NCBI GenBank assembly: GCA_049515175.1
Contig: JBEKUI010000136.1
Coordinates: forward strand, 1 to 11,876
Source: JACQNR01 sp049515175
GTDB taxonomy: Bacteria > Acidobacteriota > Terriglobia > UBA7540
Reading direction: 5' to 3'
Length of the DNA: 11,876 nucleotides
Shown here in pieces: positions 7,803 through 11,876 of this stretch (position 1 is its first letter; each line of letters starts with the position of its first letter). The notes beneath the pieces are model-generated. The model was not told the DNA's origin. It was given only the letters and a program-made list of their open reading frames with translations, and did no database searches. The translations under genes and the position numbers were made by a program.

Positions 7803-7844
7803 GCCCGCCCTCAGGCGGGCATGGATGCCGGCTTGAAGGCCGGC
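7803..7844. repeat. Paired palindromic hairpins between the two operon genes
   Basis: Two adjacent perfect hairpins fill most of the 74-bp gap: GCCCGCC-CTCA-GGCGGGC (7803-7820) and GCCGGC-TTGAAG-GCCGGC (7827-7844). The second begins 7 nt beyond the stop of the 593-aa gene, and neither has a T tract. Their form resembles short dispersed palindromes that I recall as common between genes in Acidobacteriota. In an operon they could set differential mRNA stability or attenuate the downstream gene. Confidence 0.6.
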
Positions 7845-7851
7845 GTTTCAA

Positions 7852-9633
7852 CTACTGCACCATGATCGTCGCGTGGCGCTCCACCTTCATGCGCTCGGCG
7901 GCGTGCAGGACGAAGTTGGCCGCGACGCCTACCACGCCCTTGCGGTGGCCGAACTTGTACATCGGTCGCTGCATTTCCGGGTGTTCGGCGACGAACTCCT
8001 GCACTTCCTCGAGGGTCACGCTGGTCTCTTCGAGTACCGCTTTCATTTCATTTTTCGAGCGGACCTTGGCTTCGCCGAGGGCCATCTGCACGCGACTGTG
8101 GGCGTTAACGTCACCCTCGCCGGAAGTCTCGATGGGCAGGAAAATCATGTCCTTGTAATGGGAGACGACCGCTGACTGCGCGCCGTCGGATTGCGTGGAA
8201 GGCATGCACCCGAAGGGCTTGAGGCTGAGCACCATGTGGCAGAGATCCTTGTTCGAGTAGTAGATGTTCTTTGCCACTTCCAGGTGACCTTCGCCGCCGC
8301 CCGCGCGCGTGTTGTAGAACGGATGGCCGAGCCGTTGCAGCTCATACTGGTCGCAGAGGTGATGCCCGAGGTCGCCCAGCGCCTCGATGATGCGGTTGTA
8401 CTCGCGCTTAAAGATTGTTTCCGCCACGGTCAGCATCGCCAGCTTCTTCTGGGTATTCATACGGGTCTTGAAGACCTTGGGGATGTTCCACCGCGAGACT
8501 CCGTCCGCCACCAGGTCTAATCCGCGCTTGTCGCGCGCTTCCTGCTTGGCCTGGTGCATCAAGTAGCAAATCCAGGTGCCGATGGGCTCGACGATAACCT
8601 GTGCGCCTTCCTTTTCGAGGAAGCGGAACATGTTGAAGTTGCCGTCGCCTTCAGTGGTTTGCGCCCAGAACTCGCCGGTGATCTTGACCATGGGCTTGAC
8701 CCGGGTGCGGTCCACGGCGATCGAGTTGAAGCGGTCGCGCACCTCGCGCAACGCCTTCATCAGATCATCGCTATGAATCTGGTTGAGGAATTTGCCGAGA
8801 TACTCCGTGGTGGCATGCAATCCACTCTTCTTGAGCATCGCGCCCCACTTGCCATTTACCGTCCAGGGCTGCTGCTTCAGCATGGCGGCGTGCAGCAGGT
8901 TCATGCACTCTTCCAGCACACGATCCGTTTCGCCGGGATTGACTTCAAACGGTCGGATCTGGTAGGCCACATCGTTGATGATGTCGCCGATATTCAGGGC
9001 ATTGAGGATGCCAAGGAAAAAGTCGAGATTCATTTCCAGGCCGGCTTCCACCTCCGCCTGGTTTAGTCCGCCTTCCTGCTGGAAGAGCAGTACGCGGAAA
9101 CCGTCGAAGCCGGAATTGCGCAGCGCCAGGCGATACTCGGCTTCGTACATCCCGAAGCGGCACGGCCCGCAGGCGCCCGCCGTGACAAACACGTAGCGGT
9201 CGATGATCTCCTGTTTGGTCAAGCCTTTTTCTTCCAGGTGCTGGGCGTATTGCACAAGGTTCCCCACCGTGAAGTAAGTGGGATTGCACTGGCCGTTGTT
9301 GCCGTATTCCTTGCCAAGCTGGAAGGCGCGTTTGTTGGGCACCGGCATAGCTTCGCACTTGTAGCCCAAACTGGAGAGGGCTGCTTGCACAAGCTTCTCG
9401 TGCTTCCAAGTGAGCCCGCCGAAGAGGACGGTCGTCGTGTCGCGCTGCGACTTCGTGAAGGGACGTTCGATCGGCTTGTGAAAGTGATTTGCCTGTGGAC
9501 GCGCGATGCCCGCTTCGGCTTCCAACCGGCGGCGTTCGTCTTCCAGTCGCTGGCGAATCGATTCTTCCTGAGAGGAAATCTGGACAAGGTTCCCGTTCCC
9601 AGAGGGAACCCGGCTAATCGGTGCAGTGCTCAC
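7852..9633 (-). CDS. HgdB/COG3581-type cysteine-rich partner of the archerase
   Basis: A 593-aa soluble protein, first gene of the operon. Residues 20-42 form a highly charged helix (ESIRQRLEDERRRLEAEAG). The body starts about residue 66 with TTTVLFGGLTWKHEKLVQAAL and carries conserved-looking cysteine motifs: NGQCNPTYF (Cys116), TAGACGPCRFGMYE (Cys155, Cys158) and LKPFGCMPSTQSDGAQSAV (Cys476). These are typical of the HgdB-like family that often occurs with or fused to tandem activases. They probably bind an iron-sulfur cluster that receives electrons from the 1175-aa ATPase. The exact reaction is not known to me. Translation starts at GTG (9633-9631), preceded by GAGGTGA at good spacing. 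The downstream gene follows after 74 bp. Confidence 0.85.
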   Translation of the reverse strand: MSTAPISRVPSGNGNLVQISSQEESIRQRLEDERRRLEAEAGIARPQANHFHKPIERPFTKSQRDTTTVLFGGLTWKHEKLVQAALSSLGYKCEAMPVPNKRAFQLGKEYGNNGQCNPTYFTVGNLVQYAQHLEEKGLTKQEIIDRYVFVTAGACGPCRFGMYEAEYRLALRNSGFDGFRVLLFQQEGGLNQAEVEAGLEMNLDFFLGILNALNIGDIINDVAYQIRPFEVNPGETDRVLEECMNLLHAAMLKQQPWTVNGKWGAMLKKSGLHATTEYLGKFLNQIHSDDLMKALREVRDRFNSIAVDRTRVKPMVKITGEFWAQTTEGDGNFNMFRFLEKEGAQVIVEPIGTWICYLMHQAKQEARDKRGLDLVADGVSRWNIPKVFKTRMNTQKKLAMLTVAETIFKREYNRIIEALGDLGHHLCDQYELQRLGHPFYNTRAGGGEGHLEVAKNIYYSNKDLCHMVLSLKPFGCMPSTQSDGAQSAVVSHYKDMIFLPIETSGEGDVNAHSRVQMALGEAKVRSKNEMKAVLEETSVTLEEVQEFVAEHPEMQRPMYKFGHRKGVVGVAANFVLHAAERMKVERHATIMVQ

Positions 9634-10065
9634 GCTTCACCTCGCAAGTTGTTAAAGTTTGGGTGTTTGTGACTCAGTGCCCTGATACTGAATGGAGCGT
9701 CTAGCTCCCGATCTAGCTTGGCCCCTTCCCCGTTGCGTGCCCAAGGGCCACTGTTATTCCGGCGATAGCATTCTCTACATAACGACCATTCTCTGGAATC
9801 GCAATCCATCGAATGGTGAAAATAGCAGACTCAGCGGGACGCCCCGGCTACTGACTGGTAAGCGATTGAAATTACAGTTGTTATATCTCCTGTGAGATTC
9901 CGAATTAGCCTTCGATGCCCAGTTACGTTGCTAACCGACGACTTCCCCGGTTCGACGTCATATTATGTTCATCAAGGACTTGAACTCCACCCATCATGTG
10001 ACAGTTTGACGGGCATCACATTTTGACCGGAATACGAACGATTCCTGCGGATTCACGTAGGCGGC
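9634..10065 (-). promoter_or_regulatory. 432-bp non-coding region upstream of the archerase operon
   Basis: I see no credible gene here. Read toward the operon, it holds a candidate promoter TTGCGA (9804-9799), 17 bp, TATGTA (9781-9776). The -35 lies inside a 33-bp imperfect palindrome (9785-9817; arms ACCATTC and GAATGGT perfect, 12 of 15 positions pair overall). The predicted leader of about 136 nt contains hairpins TGGCCCCTT/AAGGGCCA with one bulge (9719-9750) and GGAGC-GTCTA-GCTCC (9694-9708), which overlaps a competing CTAG/CTAG pairing (9701-9716). Farther upstream is ATGTGA, 14 bp, TCACAT (9996-10021). No known riboswitch class is recognised. Confidence 0.4.
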
Positions 10066-10401
10066 CTATTCCTGAGGCGTAGCTGCTTCAGGAGGCTTCA
10101 GGACACCCGTTAGAGTCCACTTCAACTCATCCGAGAGTTCGGTGACTTCCAGGCCGTCAGCCACCAGGAGCTTGCAGGCCAATACAGAACGGGATTTGGG
10201 GTCAGCCGGGGAGGCCGACCGGCAGCCGATCCGGCAGAGCTGACATTCCTGATTCCAGCAGAAGCGCCCGTAAGGAATCGTCCCGGGGCTGATGAACTGA
10301 AAGGCGCGGAGGAAGGTATTCTTCTCGGGGACCCTAAACTTCTTCCCCAGGATTGCAATCTCGACCAAGCATTCGTAATCGCGAAACAGCGGATCGCTCA
10401 T
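10066..10401 (-). CDS. Small [2Fe-2S] ferredoxin-like protein
   Basis: A 111-aa cytoplasmic protein. Residues 11-38 (VEIAILGKKFRVPEKNTFLRAF) resemble the beta-grasp opening of plant-type or NuoG-like ferredoxins. The cluster motif follows: IPYGRFCWNQECQLCRIGC with Cys48, Cys53, Cys56 and an extra Cys60, then VLACKLLVADGLEVTEL with Cys76. C-X4-C-X2-C-X19-C plus 'ACxxxVxDGxEV' is characteristic of Fer2 domains, so I infer one [2Fe-2S] cluster and an electron-carrier role. Partner unknown. The Shine-Dalgarno is weak (AATGAGAAA), but a good promoter lies just upstream. It is on the same strand as the archerase operon, 432 bp before it; donation of electrons to that system is possible but not shown. 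Confidence 0.75.
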   Translation of the reverse strand: MSDPLFRDYECLVEIAILGKKFRVPEKNTFLRAFQFISPGTIPYGRFCWNQECQLCRIGCRSASPADPKSRSVLACKLLVADGLEVTELSDELKWTLTGVLKPPEAATPQE

Positions 10402-10430
10402 GTGGAATTTCTCATTGAAAGGCGCTGGTG

Positions 10431-10460
10431 ATTATAGACGCTTCGCAGGCCCGCCGACAA
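10431..10460 (-). promoter_or_regulatory. Promoter of the ferredoxin-like gene
   Basis: On the minus strand TTGTCG (10460-10455) is followed after 18 bp by a perfect TATAAT (10436-10431). The expected start near 10424 leaves a leader of about 23 nt before ATG 10401. The exact -10 box and sensible leader make this the best sigma70-type match in the window after the one at 207-240. Confidence 0.5.
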
Positions 10461-10646
10461 CGCCGCTCCGGGAATTTCCAAACCTGAGATTTCCGGTCAG
10501 TTCCATTGATTTAGGGATTCGGATGAGGCTGATTCCCAAGAACTCGCGATACGGCGGCAGAACGCGCCGGTGTGGCGTGACGGTTTGTGTACTTCCCTTC
10601 CTCAAGGCTGGCCAAAGCGCCGTGCCCATGGTTCTGTTGGGCGACC

Positions 10647-10808
10647 AGCGTCGGCTTCATGTCGACGAGCGATAAGCGCGTGCACTTCGTTCTGGGCAAA
10701 CAGACCGCGATCAAGGAAGTGGAGATTCAGTGGCCGCGCGGCGCCGTCATGCGCCTCACCAACGTCCGCGCCGACCACTTCCTCAAAGTCGAAGAACCCG
10801 CGCAGTGA
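10647..10808 (+). pseudogene. Decayed C-terminal remnant of an ASPIC/UnbV-domain protein
   Basis: The last 53 codons before TGA 10808 read SVGFMSTSDKRVHFVLGK, QTAIKEVEIQWPRGAVMRL and TNVRADHFLKVEEPAQ. This matches the end of the ASPIC/UnbV domain, whose pattern is 'SSSDxRvHFGLGxxxxixxlxvxWPsGxxxxlxnvxadxxlxvxE'. The usual preceding FG-GAP/VCBS repeats and the first half of the domain are absent: 10461-10646 shows nothing similar in any frame. No start with a ribosome site exists. I read it as the tail of a gene removed by a deletion or rearrangement. Its stop faces the fucosidase stop 42 bp away. Confidence 0.7.
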
Positions 10809-10850
10809 ATCCCGCCCCGTCTGCTGGGGAAGCCGGGTACTGAAACCACG

Positions 10851-11876
10851 TCACGAGAAATTTACGCCCACCTGCTCGCGTTTCCTCTTCCGGCGCACAT
10901 CCATGCTGTTGATGACGGGTTCGGAATCGCATTCCACGGCAAGCACAGTGACGGGGTCGTCGGGCGCGGTGGCAGGGAGGCCCGTGAATTTCACCTGCAC
11001 GTCGCTCTGCTCGAAGCGCACCTCCTGCCCGGAGGCGAGGAGCCGGGCGGAGCGCACCTTACTCCGCAGCCCGCCAATGGCAACCGTCTCTCCCGGCCAG
11101 AAGTGTACCTGAACGTAAAGCGTGTTTCCCCTGCGCGTATAGCCGGCGTAAGTGTGCCAGTCGGCGTGGATTCGGTCGGTGTCGTAAATCGTTGTACCGT
11201 TCTTCTCCATCCATTTTCCGACCGCGCTCAGGATGCGCACCGACTCTTCCGGAATCGAGCCGTCGGCCTTGGGACCGATGTTAAGCAGGTAATTCCCTCC
11301 TCCGGCGGCGCAGGTGACCAGGTTTCTCACCACGGTCTTGGGGGGTTTCCAATTGTCATCGGCGGCGTGGTAGCCCCAACTATCGTTCATGGTCATGCAG
11401 GTTTCCCAAGCGCGGCCGGCCTTTTCGGCGACGATCTCCTGCTCCGGTGTGGCAAAATCGCCCGGCAGCCCGTTGCGGTTATTGACAATGATGTCGGGCT
11501 GTAGCTCGAAGACCATCTTGTTCATCTTCTCGGATTCCCAGCCCTGCACGGAGAGCGGCCAGTTGACGTCGTACCAGAGGACGTCGATCTTCCCATAATT
11601 GGTGAGCAATTCGCGGATCTGGCCGTGAATGTAGGCGACAAAGCGCTGGCGCGCGGCTTCGTCGGTGGCGCAGCGCGCGCCGTCGGGATGATGCCAATCC
11701 ATGAGCGAGTGGTAAAAACCCACGCGCAGGCCCTCCTCACGCGCCGCATCGACGAACTCGCGGACGAGGTCGCGCCCGCAGGCCTGCCGGGGCGCACAGT
11801 AATTCGTCAGCTTGGTGTCGAAATGGCAGAAGCCCTCGTGATGCTTGGTGGTCATCACCATGTATTTTTGCCCGGC
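10851..11876 (-). CDS. Alpha-L-fucosidase, GH29, N-terminus outside window
   Basis: The reading frame is open to the window edge; visible residues begin AGQKYMVMTTKHHEGFCHFDTK, the classic GH29 segment, so the ATG at 11861 is internal and about 100 or more N-terminal residues are missing. The (beta/alpha)8 part continues with VGFYHSLMDWHHPD and DVLWYDVNWP. The Asp of WYD (about visible residue 103) is the expected catalytic nucleophile. NNRNG, TPEQEI, TMNDSWGYH and GGGNYLLNIGPKADGSIPEE follow, the last a signature end of the catalytic domain. The C-terminal roughly 115 residues form a predicted beta-sandwich and end in a basic tail. Family members hydrolyse alpha-L-fucosides from glycans. I did not assign the acid/base residue. 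Export cannot be judged without the N-terminus. Confidence 0.93.
   Translation of the reverse strand, partial: AGQKYMVMTTKHHEGFCHFDTKLTNYCAPRQACGRDLVREFVDAAREEGLRVGFYHSLMDWHHPDGARCATDEAARQRFVAYIHGQIRELLTNYGKIDVLWYDVNWPLSVQGWESEKMNKMVFELQPDIIVNNRNGLPGDFATPEQEIVAEKAGRAWETCMTMNDSWGYHAADDNWKPPKTVVRNLVTCAAGGGNYLLNIGPKADGSIPEESVRILSAVGKWMEKNGTTIYDTDRIHADWHTYAGYTRRGNTLYVQVHFWPGETVAIGGLRSKVRSARLLASGQEVRFEQSDVQVKFTGLPATAPDDPVTVLAVECDSEPVINSMDVRRKRKREQVGVNFS

Noticed and set aside
9634..9760. T-box or other known riboswitch in the operon leader
   Set aside because: Hairpins are present, but I find no conserved T-box or other known aptamer core.
9692..9895. 67-aa plus-strand open frame in the gap upstream of the operon
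   Set aside because: No Shine-Dalgarno, no recognisable sequence; the region looks regulatory.
10400..10675. 91-aa plus-strand open frame before the ASPIC remnant
   Set aside because: It is in another frame from the remnant, overlaps the promoter of the ferredoxin-like gene and matches nothing.

Overview
This 11.9 kb, moderately GC-rich bacterial window most resembles an Acidobacteriota (Terriglobia-like) chromosome. That placement is an inference. It rests on a DUF4382/DUF5666-type lipoprotein, a tiny Lys/Arg-rich 'REDLNQAAFRVVQET' protein of a kind I associate with that phylum, an ASPIC/UnbV remnant, an alpha-L-fucosidase and GCCGGC-type paired-hairpin repeats. I see no tRNA, rRNA, CRISPR array, transposase or phage gene.

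Layout. Positions 1-206 hold a terminator-like hairpin and a 40-aa minus-strand gene with a strong promoter that would give a leaderless mRNA. Positions 469-3034 hold two plus-strand genes for exported proteins: a secreted protein of unknown function and a lipoprotein. A long imperfect hairpin lies at the convergent junction. Next comes a minus-strand block, in transcription order: a small [2Fe-2S] ferredoxin-like protein (10401-10066), a 432-bp regulatory-looking gap, a two-gene operon (9633-7852 and 7777-4250), a 93-aa protein of unknown function (4040-3759) and a hemerythrin-domain protein (3672-3208). The right end has a decayed ASPIC/UnbV C-terminus on the plus strand and the C-terminal part of a GH29 alpha-L-fucosidase on the minus strand, cut by the window edge.

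The most notable content is the two-gene operon. The 1175-aa protein carries two complete BadF/HgdC-type ATPase ('archerase') modules, each with its own [4Fe-4S] cysteine pair, a CX2CX3C motif and a DUF2229-like cysteine-rich domain. The 593-aa partner looks like the cysteine-rich HgdB/COG3581-type acceptor component. Together they look like a self-contained ATP-driven low-potential electron-transfer system. No classical 2-hydroxyacyl-CoA dehydratase or benzoyl-CoA reductase subunit lies nearby, so the substrate is unknown. The [2Fe-2S] protein upstream (possible donor) and the hemerythrin downstream (oxygen or NO handling) are suggestive neighbours, but a functional link is inference only.
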